A stretch of DNA of 5,258 nucleotides. Origin: Myxococcales bacterium (GTDB lineage Bacteria > Myxococcota > Bradymonadia > UBA7976 > UBA1532). Made by a program: the position numbers and the translations under genes. The stretch spans positions 1 to 5,258 of the forward strand of contig JAGQJJ010000342.1 in assembly GCA_020430675.1 (NCBI GenBank). Reading direction: 5' to 3'. The notes below the pieces were generated by a model. That model made no database searches, was not told the origin of the DNA, and saw nothing but the letters and a program-made list of their open reading frames with translations. Shown here piece after piece: positions 1 through 5,258 of the stretch; position 1 is the stretch's first letter; each line of letters begins with the position of its first letter.

Positions 1-185
1 GCTCGCCGCCACCGATGGCCCGCGCCACGGCTGCGCCGAGGCGCCTGGCGCCCGGCATCGTCACGGCCGGAAAGCGGGGCATCCTCACGGGCGCGTCCCC
101 CCGGACGTTGTGGAGCGCGTTGATGCGCTCGGGGGCGTGCCTACCACCTTCCGCGGCCGATTGCGACGCTGACTTCGTGCTGACG
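1..185. other. Left-edge stretch with no supportable gene
   Basis: No ORF here has both a convincing start with a Shine-Dalgarno sequence and recognisable protein content. A minus-strand frame is open across the whole stretch and uses almost only G/C third positions from about position 137 down to 1. It has possible starts at GTG 88-86 and ATG 82-80, so it could be the beginning of a gene that continues off the left edge. A plus-strand frame ending in TGA at 170-172 is an alternative, as the tail of a gene entering from the left. I cannot choose between these, and chance openness is common at this GC content. Confidence 0.3.
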
Positions 186-217
186 TGTTGCCGCCGCGCC
201 GTTTGGCTCTGGCAACA
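186..217 (-). terminator. Possible 3' hairpin just after the amylase stop
   Basis: Seven-base arms TGTTGCC (186-192) and GGCAACA (211-217) are perfect inverted repeats. On the amylase transcript they begin two bases after the TAG stop. Read on the minus strand, the 18-base loop contains a smaller GCC-AAAC-GGC hairpin, which would extend the structure. No U-tract follows, so this is not a classical intrinsic terminator. It could be a weak terminator or a 3'-end-stabilising stem, or it could be chance in GC-rich DNA. Confidence 0.3.
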
Positions 218-219
218 AA

Positions 220-2931
220 CTACTCTGCCGCGCGCAGGATCAGCATCGAACGTGCGGGCACCTGCACCTGACCGCCTTCGATCATGGCGTCGGTCATCAG
301 TTCGACGTAGCCGCCGGCGGGGATGCCCACCTCGCGCGGCTGATCGGCGCGGTTGATGGCGACCGTGATGTCGGGCAGGCGCTCGTCGTCGCAGCGGCCC
401 ATGCGATAGACCCACGTGTCGCCGTTGGCGCTGATGGTGAAGCGCTGCCCGCGGCTGAGCGCCTTGTTCTCGGCGCGAATGCGGCCCATGCGCGCGATGC
501 GGTCGCGCAGGGCGCGCTGGTGCGCGTTGAGGCGGCCGTCGTCCCACACCATCATGCGCCGGTTGTCGGGGTCGCCGCCGCCGGCGAGGCCGATCTCATC
601 GCCGTAATAGATCAGCGGGATGCCCGGATTGGTCATCATCACCCCGAAGGCCAGCCCCAGAAGCTCGTAGGGCCGCGCGTCGGCGGGTTGTGGGAACGAG
701 GCGCTCGTCCAGCCGTTGCCTGCGCTGCTGCCTTCGCGGCAGTTGCCGAGCTGGCCGCTGGCGAAGTGAATGGCGCGCGGGATGTCATGGTTGCCAATCC
801 ACGTGGTCATCAGCGTGCCCGGCGGGTAGAAGGCGCTGTTTTCGAAGTCCATCCAGCCTTGGAAGTTGTTGAGCCCGCCGTGGAAGATGCCTTCGCACAG
901 CCGCGCCTTGAACGGGAAGTCGAACTGGCCATCGAGCTTCTCGGCCGGGTCGATGAACTGGCGGATGAGGCCGGCGTTGTCATACGCAAACGTCTCGCCC
1001 ACCAGATAGAACCGCCCGCCCGCCGGGTCGGGGAAGGCGGCGTCGAGACCGTCGCGCAGGTCGATGAGCCATGACTGCTCGACGTGTTTGATGGCATCGA
1101 GCCGATAGCCATCGATGCCATAGGTCTTCGCCCACCACAAGGCATCGGCCACCGACCAGTTGCGCGCGGCGTCGTTGGTGAAGTCGAACGGCGGCAGGTA
1201 ATCGGTGAAGGCGCAGCGCTTGCCCCAGTAGTCATCATCCCAAAGGTTCAGCGGGCCGCAGAGCGCAAAGCCATCGGCCGGGCGCCCGTCGCGGCCGTCG
1301 CCGCGCGCGAACCAATCGGGGTGGGCGCGATACAGGCCGCTCTCGCTGTCGACGTGGTTCATCACATAGTCGAACAGCACGAACATGCCTTCGCCGTGCA
1401 CCGCGTCGATGAAGGCGTGCAAGTCATCGGCGGTGCCGATGCGGGTCTCGACCTGCGGCACCGGCTGCGGGTCATCGGGGTTGGCGTAGTTCACGTTTGC
1501 CGGCGAGGGCCAATAGCCGTGATAGCCGCTGTACTGGTGCTGATCGGCGTTGGGATCGATCGCCGCGCCAGCGGTGTTGCGGTTCTCGTAGGGCGCCGAG
1601 AGCCAGACCGCGGTGACGCCCAGGTCGTGCAGGTACGGCACCTTGGCGATCATGCCCGGCAGGTCGCCGCCCTCGTACTGCCCGCTGGCGCCATCGCCCG
1701 GGCCGTCGCTGGCGCCCTGCACCGGGTCGTTGCGGCCGTCGCTGTCATAGAAGCGGTCGACCATGGCGAAGTACATGACCGCGTCGCGCCAATCGAACAC
1801 GTCGGGGTCGCCGCACTCGCCGGCCACCGGCGCCGGACCGCACTGGCCGTTCAGGCAGACATAGCCGCCCTCGCATTCGTCGTCGTTCTCGCAGGGCGGC
1901 CGGCAGTTGACCGTGACCACCGAGTTGCGCCCGCCGAAGGGATCGGCCTCGACCTCGGGGTTGCCCGGATCCTCGATCCAGACCGGGTCGACCGCGCCGG
2001 CGGGGTAGGTGATGAACTTGTACAGGTGGCGCCCATCTTCGATCTCGACCCGGCCGACCCAGATGCCGTTGACCTGCTGCATGGGCACCGCGCCGTCCTG
2101 CCAGTTGGTGAACGTGCCGGCGATGAGCACGCGGTCGTAGGCGGCGCCGCCCGGGTCGAAGGTGAAGACCCGAAGATTGCAGGGTTTTGCCGCGCATTGG
2201 CGCGCGCGGCACACCTCGGTGAGCAGGTCGCACTCGGCGTCGGTGGTGCATTCGGGCTCGACGCAGGCCAGGTCGACGCAGGCGAGGCCGTCGCCGCATT
2301 CTTCGTCGGCGAGACAGGGCCCGCAAGCGCCGTCGCGGCAGACGTCTCCGCCTTCGCAGTCGGCGTTGGCGGTGCACCCGACGCAGCGGCCCGCATCGTT
2401 GCAGACGCGGCCCATCGGGCATTCGCAGGGGCCGCAGGCGTAGTGACGGCAGACGCCCTCGCCGTCGCAGTCGGCGTTCTGCACGCAATCGGGCGCAAAT
2501 GGGCAGACGTGCTGCACCAGGCTGTTCATGCCGCCCTGCCCGTCGTCTTCGGCCTCGGGGTTCTCAGCGTCGGCGATCCAGTTGCCGTCGACGATGAACT
2601 TGTAGGCGTGCCGGCCCTCGGCCAGATCGACGGTGGCCACGTACTCACCGGCGTCGCTCGGGCCGTCCATCACGACGCCGCCCTGCCAGCCCTCGAAGCT
2701 GCCGGCGAGCCGCACCTCGCCCGGGGTGCCGTCTTCGGTGTGGCGGTAAACGAAGGTGTAATCGCAGCGCTCGGCCGGCGGCGGCGGCTCGCCCGCATCG
2801 GGCGTCTCGCCCGCGTCCGCGCCGTCTTCCGGCGGCGGCACGCTGGTCTGCGGCCGCGGATCGCCGAAGTCTTCGAGGCAGCCGGTCAGCACCACCGCCA
2901 GCAGGAGGCCGATCAGGGTCACCGCGCGCAT
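220..2931 (-). CDS. Lipoprotein alpha-amylase (GH13) with two CBM48/AMPK-type glycan-binding modules and cysteine-rich repeats
   Basis: This is a 903-residue extracytoplasmic glycoside hydrolase, predicted to cut alpha-1,4-glucans such as starch, glycogen or maltodextrin. Residues 1-18 form a lipoprotein signal peptide with lipobox LTGC. Cys18 would be lipidated, and Leu19 at +2 fits outer-membrane sorting under the E. coli rule. An Asp/Glu/Pro-rich linker (21-55) leads to a starch-binding module (57-142), cysteine repeats (143-250), a second binding module (251-343), one more cysteine repeat (347-364), and the GH13 barrel from about 379 to 825. All GH13 signatures are present: region I D521-YVMN-H526, nucleophile D612 in RLDAIKH, acid/base E646 in LVGET, stabiliser D716 in GNHD, and the IPLIYYGDE strand at 771-779. 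Residues 828-903 resemble the usual C-terminal beta domain. The frame is open upstream to 3021, but ATG 2931 is chosen because a strong GGAGG lies 6 bases before it and the lipoprotein signal starts there. Exact specificity (amylase, cyclomaltodextrinase or another GH13 activity) cannot be read from the sequence. Confidence 0.93.
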   Translation of the reverse strand: MRAVTLIGLLLAVVLTGCLEDFGDPRPQTSVPPPEDGADAGETPDAGEPPPPAERCDYTFVYRHTEDGTPGEVRLAGSFEGWQGGVVMDGPSDAGEYVATVDLAEGRHAYKFIVDGNWIADAENPEAEDDGQGGMNSLVQHVCPFAPDCVQNADCDGEGVCRHYACGPCECPMGRVCNDAGRCVGCTANADCEGGDVCRDGACGPCLADEECGDGLACVDLACVEPECTTDAECDLLTEVCRARQCAAKPCNLRVFTFDPGGAAYDRVLIAGTFTNWQDGAVPMQQVNGIWVGRVEIEDGRHLYKFITYPAGAVDPVWIEDPGNPEVEADPFGGRNSVVTVNCRPPCENDDECEGGYVCLNGQCGPAPVAGECGDPDVFDWRDAVMYFAMVDRFYDSDGRNDPVQGASDGPGDGASGQYEGGDLPGMIAKVPYLHDLGVTAVWLSAPYENRNTAGAAIDPNADQHQYSGYHGYWPSPANVNYANPDDPQPVPQVETRIGTADDLHAFIDAVHGEGMFVLFDYVMNHVDSESGLYRAHPDWFARGDGRDGRPADGFALCGPLNLWDDDYWGKRCAFTDYLPPFDFTNDAARNWSVADALWWAKTYGIDGYRLDAIKHVEQSWLIDLRDGLDAAFPDPAGGRFYLVGETFAYDNAGLIRQFIDPAEKLDGQFDFPFKARLCEGIFHGGLNNFQGWMDFENSAFYPPGTLMTTWIGNHDIPRAIHFASGQLGNCREGSSAGNGWTSASFPQPADARPYELLGLAFGVMMTNPGIPLIYYGDEIGLAGGGDPDNRRMMVWDDGRLNAHQRALRDRIARMGRIRAENKALSRGQRFTISANGDTWVYRMGRCDDERLPDITVAINRADQPREVGIPAGGYVELMTDAMIEGGQVQVPARSMLILRAAE
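1903..2181 (-). other. Second AMPK-beta/CBM48-type glycan-binding module of the amylase
   Basis: This encodes residues 251-343. It carries the pattern AGTFTNW (W277), then GRHLYKF (K305), VWIEDP (W318) and GGRNS (N336). These positions correspond to the Trp, Lys, Trp and Asn that contact glycogen or cyclodextrin in the AMPK beta-subunit module. All four are kept, so the module probably still binds alpha-glucan. A Cys at each end (C251, C343) may close the module with a disulfide. Confidence 0.75.
2179..2487 (-). repeat. Tandem cysteine-rich repeats in the amylase lipoprotein
   Basis: Residues 149-251 contain about five short units built on C-x5-C-x5-C-x4-C-x2-C (C149/155/161/166/169; C171/177/183/186; C186/192/198/203/206; C206/212/218/223/228; C228/234/241/246/251). 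The second unit lacks the x4 segment and the last has x6 in place of one x5. A further lone unit follows the second binding module (C347/353/359/364). Such small disulfide-rich repeats with a 'D-x-E-C-x-x-G-x-x-C' flavour are common in secreted proteins of Myxococcota and relatives. Here they act as rigid spacers between carbohydrate-binding modules, or possibly as adhesive elements; which one is inference. Confidence 0.75.
2506..2763 (-). other. First AMPK-beta/CBM48-type glycan-binding module of the amylase
   Basis: This encodes residues 57-142. The pattern AGSFEGW (W82), GRHAYKFIVDGNW (K111, W118) and GGMNS (N136) closely follows the glycogen-binding module of the AMPK beta subunit, with its key Trp, Lys, Trp and Asn all present. 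It is a clear paralogue of the module at residues 251-343 and suggests internal duplication within the gene. Confidence 0.8.
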
Positions 2932-2935
2932 CGTG

Positions 2936-2942
2936 CACCTCC
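2936..2942 (-). promoter_or_regulatory. Ribosome binding site of the amylase gene
   Basis: On the minus strand GGAGGTG is followed by CACG and the ATG at 2931, so the GGAGG core sits 6 bases from the start. This is a near-perfect Shine-Dalgarno sequence. It fixes the start at the lipoprotein signal peptide rather than at the longer open frame that runs back to 3021. Confidence 0.85.
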
Positions 2943-2966
2943 GAGAAGCTTGGGAGCGCTCGCCGC

Positions 2967-2996
2967 TGAATAGCAGAAAGGCGTTGGTGACGTCAC
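2967..2996 (-). promoter_or_regulatory. Candidate promoter of the amylase gene
   Basis: On the minus strand GTGACG (2996-2991, four of six matches to TTGACA) is separated by 18 bases from TATTCA (2972-2967). A TG one base upstream of TATTCA makes an extended -10. Transcription would start near 2960, giving a leader of about 30 bases that contains the strong ribosome binding site. The -35 element lies inside the GTGACGTCAC palindrome, so a protein bound there could block polymerase. The match is modest and rests on E. coli-type consensus. Confidence 0.35.
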
Positions 2997-3023
2997 GTAG
3001 AGTCACGCGGCGCAGAGTCACGC
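2987..3023. promoter_or_regulatory. Operator-like cluster of GTCACG half-sites in the divergent intergenic region
   Basis: A perfect 10-bp palindrome GTGACGTCAC occupies 2987-2996. Two exact copies of AGAGTCACGC follow at 2999-3008 and 3014-3023, 15 bp apart. The core GTCACG therefore occurs three times in 31 bp (2992, 3002, 3017), plus one inverted copy in the palindrome. Spacings of 10 and 15 bp suggest helical phasing of one to one and a half turns. The position between two divergent genes and over the candidate amylase -35 fits a transcription-factor binding region. The regulator is unknown. Confidence 0.45.
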
Positions 3024-3034
3024 CCGCCGGTCGC

Positions 3035-3064
3035 TCGACAGCGCGGGGGCCGGCCGACTACGAT
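3035..3064 (+). promoter_or_regulatory. Candidate promoter of the M23 peptidase operon
   Basis: TCGACA (3035-3040, five of six matches to TTGACA) is followed after 18 bases by TACGAT (3059-3064, four of six matches to TATAAT). Transcription would start near 3071, about 23 bases before the TTG start at 3094. It lies just beside the GTCACG cluster, so the two divergent units may be co-regulated. Confidence 0.4.
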
Positions 3065-3082
3065 GCGGACTTTGCCGTGCCC

Positions 3083-3086
3083 AGGA
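3083..3086 (+). promoter_or_regulatory. Weak ribosome binding site supporting a TTG start
   Basis: AGGA at 3083-3086 lies 7 bases before TTG 3094. The downstream in-frame ATG codons at 3118 and 3124 have no purine-rich sequence at a suitable distance (the preceding bases are mostly C and G in a CCGCCGC context). This favours the TTG start, but the motif is only four bases long. Confidence 0.4.
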
Positions 3087-3093
3087 CGCCCGC

Positions 3094-4446
3094 TTGCTGA
3101 TCGATCGCCCCCGCCGCATGCCCATGAATGTCGGCCCCTGGCTCGCCCTGGCCCTGCTCGCGGGCACCGGGGTCGGCATGGTCATCCTCTCGCGCGACGA
3201 CGTCTCGCCGCCCCCGCCGCCCAAGGCCGACGCCAGCGTGGTCGTCGCGCCGCTGCCCGAGCGGCCGCCGCTGCCCGAGATGCCGCCGCCGCCCGAGCCG
3301 CCGGCCTGGATCGAGCACGAAGGCGTGCTCGACAAGGACCAGACCCTGGGCGCCGCCCTCGAAGCCCAGGGCGTCAGCGGCTCGCAGGTGCACGCCATCG
3401 TCGCCGCGCTCTCGGGGCTGTACGACTTCCGCAACGCCCGCCCCGGCGCCGCGTTTGCGCTGCGCCGCGACCGCGCCTCGGGCGAGCTGCTGAGCTTTCG
3501 GTTTGAACATGGCCCGCTGGAGATCTTCGCCGTCGAGCGCGGCCTCGATGGCCGCTATGTGGGCCATCAGGTCGAGGTGCCGGTGCGCGTGGTCGAGGCC
3601 GAGGTGGGCGCCGAGATTCGCGCCTCGCTCTACCGCGCCATGCAGCGCGTCGGCGAGTCGCCCGGCCTCGTCGCGCTGGTGACCGACGTCTTCGCCTGGG
3701 ACATCGACTTCTACAAGAACACCCACGCCGGCGACCGCTTCCGGGTGGTGGTCGAGAAGATCTACAAAGACGCCGACTTCATCCGCTACGGCCGCATCCT
3801 CGCCGCCGAATACGCCGGTGAAGTGGGCACTTTCCGCACGTTCTGGTTCGCGCCCGAGGGCGAAGAAGGGCATTACTATCTGGAGGACGGCCAGAGCGCG
3901 GAGAAGAGTTTTCTGGCGACCCCGCTCAAGTTTGCGCGCATCAGCAGCGGCTTCGGCCGGCGCCGGCATCCGGTGCTGGGCTATACGAAGGCGCATATGG
4001 GCGTCGACTACGCGGCGCCGGTGGGCACGCCGGTCTGGGCGATGGCCGCTGGCGTGGTCACCTGGGCCGACTGGAAGGGCCCGAACGGCAAGCTGGTGCG
4101 CATCGATCACGGCGGCGGCCTTGAGAGCGCCTACGCCCACCTCTCGCGCATCGGGCCCGGCATCAAGAAGGGCGCCCGCGTGCGGCAGAAGCAGGTGATC
4201 GGCAACGTCGGCACCACCGGCCGCAGCACCGGGCCGCACCTGCACTTCGCGATCAAGCGCGGCGGGGGCTATATCGACCCCTCGCGCCTGAAGATCACCC
4301 GCGGCAAACCCATCACCGAGGCGCGCCGCGACGCCTTCGCCGCGCTGGTGGCCCGGCGCACCGCGCAGCTTGAGGGCATCGTCGCCCAGGGCGCGCCCGG
4401 CGAAGAGCCCGACGATGAAGCCGGGCCCGAGGAGGCCGCGCAGTGA
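3094..4446 (+). CDS. Membrane-anchored M23 (LytM/MepM-type) murein DD-endopeptidase
   Basis: This 450-residue enzyme is predicted to cleave peptide cross-links of peptidoglycan in the periplasm. An Arg-rich N-terminus (RPRR) and one hydrophobic segment (about 15-32) form a signal anchor. A Pro-rich spacer (38-70) follows, then an OapA/LysM-like domain (about 76-140). The next segment (about 172-255) is very like the middle domain of E. coli MepM/YebA, including FAWDIDFYKN, GDRFRVVVEKIY and YGRILAAEY. The M23 catalytic domain spans about 277-400. The zinc ligands H301 and D305 (HxxxD) and H384 (in HLH) are present, as are catalytic H348 (in YAHL) and H382, so the enzyme should be active. The C-terminal tail (430-450) is acidic and Ala/Gly-rich. 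The TTG start is preferred because of the upstream AGGA. ATG 3118 or 3124 would remove 8 or 10 residues without affecting the anchor. The next gene overlaps the stop, indicating coupled expression. It is close to MepM in architecture, but orthology is not proven. Confidence 0.9.
   Translation: MLIDRPRRMPMNVGPWLALALLAGTGVGMVILSRDDVSPPPPPKADASVVVAPLPERPPLPEMPPPPEPPAWIEHEGVLDKDQTLGAALEAQGVSGSQVHAIVAALSGLYDFRNARPGAAFALRRDRASGELLSFRFEHGPLEIFAVERGLDGRYVGHQVEVPVRVVEAEVGAEIRASLYRAMQRVGESPGLVALVTDVFAWDIDFYKNTHAGDRFRVVVEKIYKDADFIRYGRILAAEYAGEVGTFRTFWFAPEGEEGHYYLEDGQSAEKSFLATPLKFARISSGFGRRRHPVLGYTKAHMGVDYAAPVGTPVWAMAAGVVTWADWKGPNGKLVRIDHGGGLESAYAHLSRIGPGIKKGARVRQKQVIGNVGTTGRSTGPHLHFAIKRGGGYIDPSRLKITRGKPITEARRDAFAALVARRTAQLEGIVAQGAPGEEPDDEAGPEEAAQ
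4429..4435 (+). promoter_or_regulatory. Ribosome binding site of the downstream overlapping gene
   Basis: GAGGAGG lies within the last codons of the M23 gene. Its GGAGG core ends 7 bases before the GTG start at 4443. It encodes the Glu-Glu-Ala tail of the upstream protein while serving as a strong Shine-Dalgarno sequence. It decides the GTG start over the later in-frame ATG at 4497. Confidence 0.8.
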
Positions 4447-5258
4447 GCGACCAAGCGCCGCTCGACACCGAGACCGAGCGCGGGCCCGAGGGCCTGATGG
4501 GCGCGTTGCGCCGCCATCGGCGGCTTCTCTTTGCCGCCGGGCTCATCTGGTTTGCGGTCATGCTCATCGGCGGCATCCTGCTCAGCCAGGTCGAGGCCCG
4601 CTCGGGGCTGCACGTCTTCGGCACCGGCCAATGGGTCGCCGGCGAGCCCGCGGTGGTGCGCGTCGTGCTGCGCGAACTGCGCTTCGCCCGCTATCAACCC
4701 ATCCGCGACGTGACGGTCACCCTGGTCGACGCCGAGGGCCAGCCCGGGGCCAGCCAGTCGATCGGCGAGGCCGCCGGCCCCTTCGTGCAAGGCACGGTGC
4801 GCGCGCCGCGCCGGCCCGGCGTCTATCAAGCCGAGCTGCGCGCCGAGGGCCCCGACGGGCCGGTGAGCGCGCATTTCCCCATCACGGTCATCGGCGAGTC
4901 ACCCGGCTTCGAGTGGCCAAAACCGCCCAAACAACGCCCGCCCATGCGCCCTGACATCGGGCCGCTCTCGCTCGACATCGGCCCGGCCGACGGCGTGCTG
5001 CCCGGCGGCCTGCCCGGCGTGCTGACGGTGCGGGCGCGCGACGCCGAGGGCCGACCGGTGGCCACTGCCGTCACGCTGCAAACCACCGAAGGCCGCAGCG
5101 CGACGCCGCTGCCCGAGACGGTGACGACCGATCGCAACGGCCTGGCCCATGTGCCGGTGCAGCCCATGCACCCGACCTTCACCTTCGAGCTGAGCGCGGG
5201 CGAGAGCCACGCGGTGCGCCGTTTCACGCATACGAACACGCAATACGCGATCGAGGTC
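4443..5258 (+). CDS. Single-pass membrane protein with macroglobulin/Ig-like extracytoplasmic modules (3' end outside window)
   Basis: An open frame of 272 codons starts at GTG and has no stop before the window ends. A short polar, charged N-terminus ends in a basic patch (RRHRR, 23-27). A hydrophobic helix follows (about 29-49), so the protein is probably anchored with most of its length outside the cytoplasm. Residues 57-150 look like a beta sandwich of the MG2/Ig type: an AGEPAVVRV opening, a DVTVTLVDAEGQP strand-turn, and GVYQAELRAEGPDG before the last strand. A proline-rich hinge (152-170) leads to a second module (about 174-265) with GVLTVRARDAEGRPV and TDRNGLAHVPV. The latter resembles the 'T-D-x-x-G-x-a' turn of macroglobulin and bacterial Ig-like domains. 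The start is fixed by a strong ribosome binding site and a GTGA overlap with the M23 stop. Codon use matches its neighbours. Bacterial alpha-2-macroglobulin-like or other Ig-repeat proteins are possible; the missing C-terminus would decide. No exact function is claimed. Confidence 0.8.
   Translation, partial: MSDQAPLDTETERGPEGLMGALRRHRRLLFAAGLIWFAVMLIGGILLSQVEARSGLHVFGTGQWVAGEPAVVRVVLRELRFARYQPIRDVTVTLVDAEGQPGASQSIGEAAGPFVQGTVRAPRRPGVYQAELRAEGPDGPVSAHFPITVIGESPGFEWPKPPKQRPPMRPDIGPLSLDIGPADGVLPGGLPGVLTVRARDAEGRPVATAVTLQTTEGRSATPLPETVTTDRNGLAHVPVQPMHPTFTFELSAGESHAVRRFTHTNTQYAIEV

Noticed and set aside
15..356. A 113-codon plus-strand open frame across the left edge and the end of the amylase gene
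   Set aside because: It overlaps the amylase C-terminus in antisense, is Arg/Ala/Pro-rich with no domain signal, and has no clear ribosome binding site.
2179..2487. The cysteine-repeat DNA considered as a CRISPR-like or mobile repeat
   Set aside because: The periodicity is at the protein level. The DNA units differ in sequence and have no constant repeat with unique spacers.
1084..2973. A 629-codon open frame on the plus strand, antisense to the amylase
   Set aside because: The opposite strand carries a complete GH13 enzyme with all catalytic motifs. The antisense frame gives a low-complexity Ala/Val/Gly/Arg/His-rich product, as expected when GC-biased codons are read backwards.
2932..3021. 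A 30-residue N-terminal extension of the amylase starting at ATG 3021
   Set aside because: The extension is arginine-rich and precedes a perfect lipoprotein signal peptide. The strong GGAGG site is positioned for ATG 2931, and the extension would cover the promoter and the repeat cluster.
3058..4245. A 395-codon open frame on the minus strand, antisense to the M23 gene
   Set aside because: The sense strand encodes an intact M23 peptidase with zinc and catalytic residues. The antisense product is His/Ala/Arg-rich with no recognisable domain, so it is a codon-bias shadow.
4269..5243. Several minus-strand open frames opposite the end of the M23 gene and the third gene
   Set aside because: They are antisense to a frame with a strong ribosome binding site, a stop-start overlap, a membrane helix and ordered beta-strand patterns. 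Their products are compositionally biased.

Overview
The window is very GC-rich. All three coding regions use G or C at almost every third codon position. The organism is most likely a large-genome Gram-negative bacterium of the Myxococcota/Bradymonadales type (the former Deltaproteobacteria). This is inferred from three things: an Asp/Ala/Gly/Glu/Pro-rich linker after a lipobox, runs of short cysteine repeats of the C-x5-C-x5-C-x4-C kind in a secreted lipoprotein, and a MepM-type cell-wall enzyme. No phylogenetic marker gene is present, so this placement is provisional.

Layout. Positions 1-219 hold no gene I can support. Immediately after the stop of the first gene there is a possible RNA hairpin. 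Positions 220-2931 (minus strand) encode a 903-residue lipoprotein alpha-amylase. It has a lipobox signal peptide, two AMPK-beta/CBM48-type starch-binding modules, two cysteine-rich repeat blocks, a complete GH13 catalytic domain and a C-terminal beta domain. Positions 2932-3093 form a divergent intergenic region with a strong ribosome binding site for the amylase, candidate sigma70-like promoters in both directions, and a cluster of GTCACG half-sites that includes a perfect 10-bp palindrome. Positions 3094-4446 (plus strand) encode a membrane-anchored M23 (LytM/MepM-type) murein endopeptidase with all zinc and catalytic residues. Positions 4443-5258 (plus strand) begin a third gene that overlaps the M23 stop by 4 bases and runs off the right edge. 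It is a single-pass membrane protein with at least two extracytoplasmic beta-sandwich (macroglobulin/Ig-like) modules.

How they work together. The amylase is probably displayed on the cell surface or in the periplasm, where it would bind and cut starch or glycogen. The divergent M23 gene and its overlapping partner look like a translationally coupled pair acting in the cell envelope: one cuts peptidoglycan cross-links, and the other is a membrane-tethered protein that may bind or scaffold. The shared intergenic region could allow common regulation of the two transcription units, but nothing in the sequence proves a functional link. I see no CRISPR array, mobile element, tRNA or rRNA.
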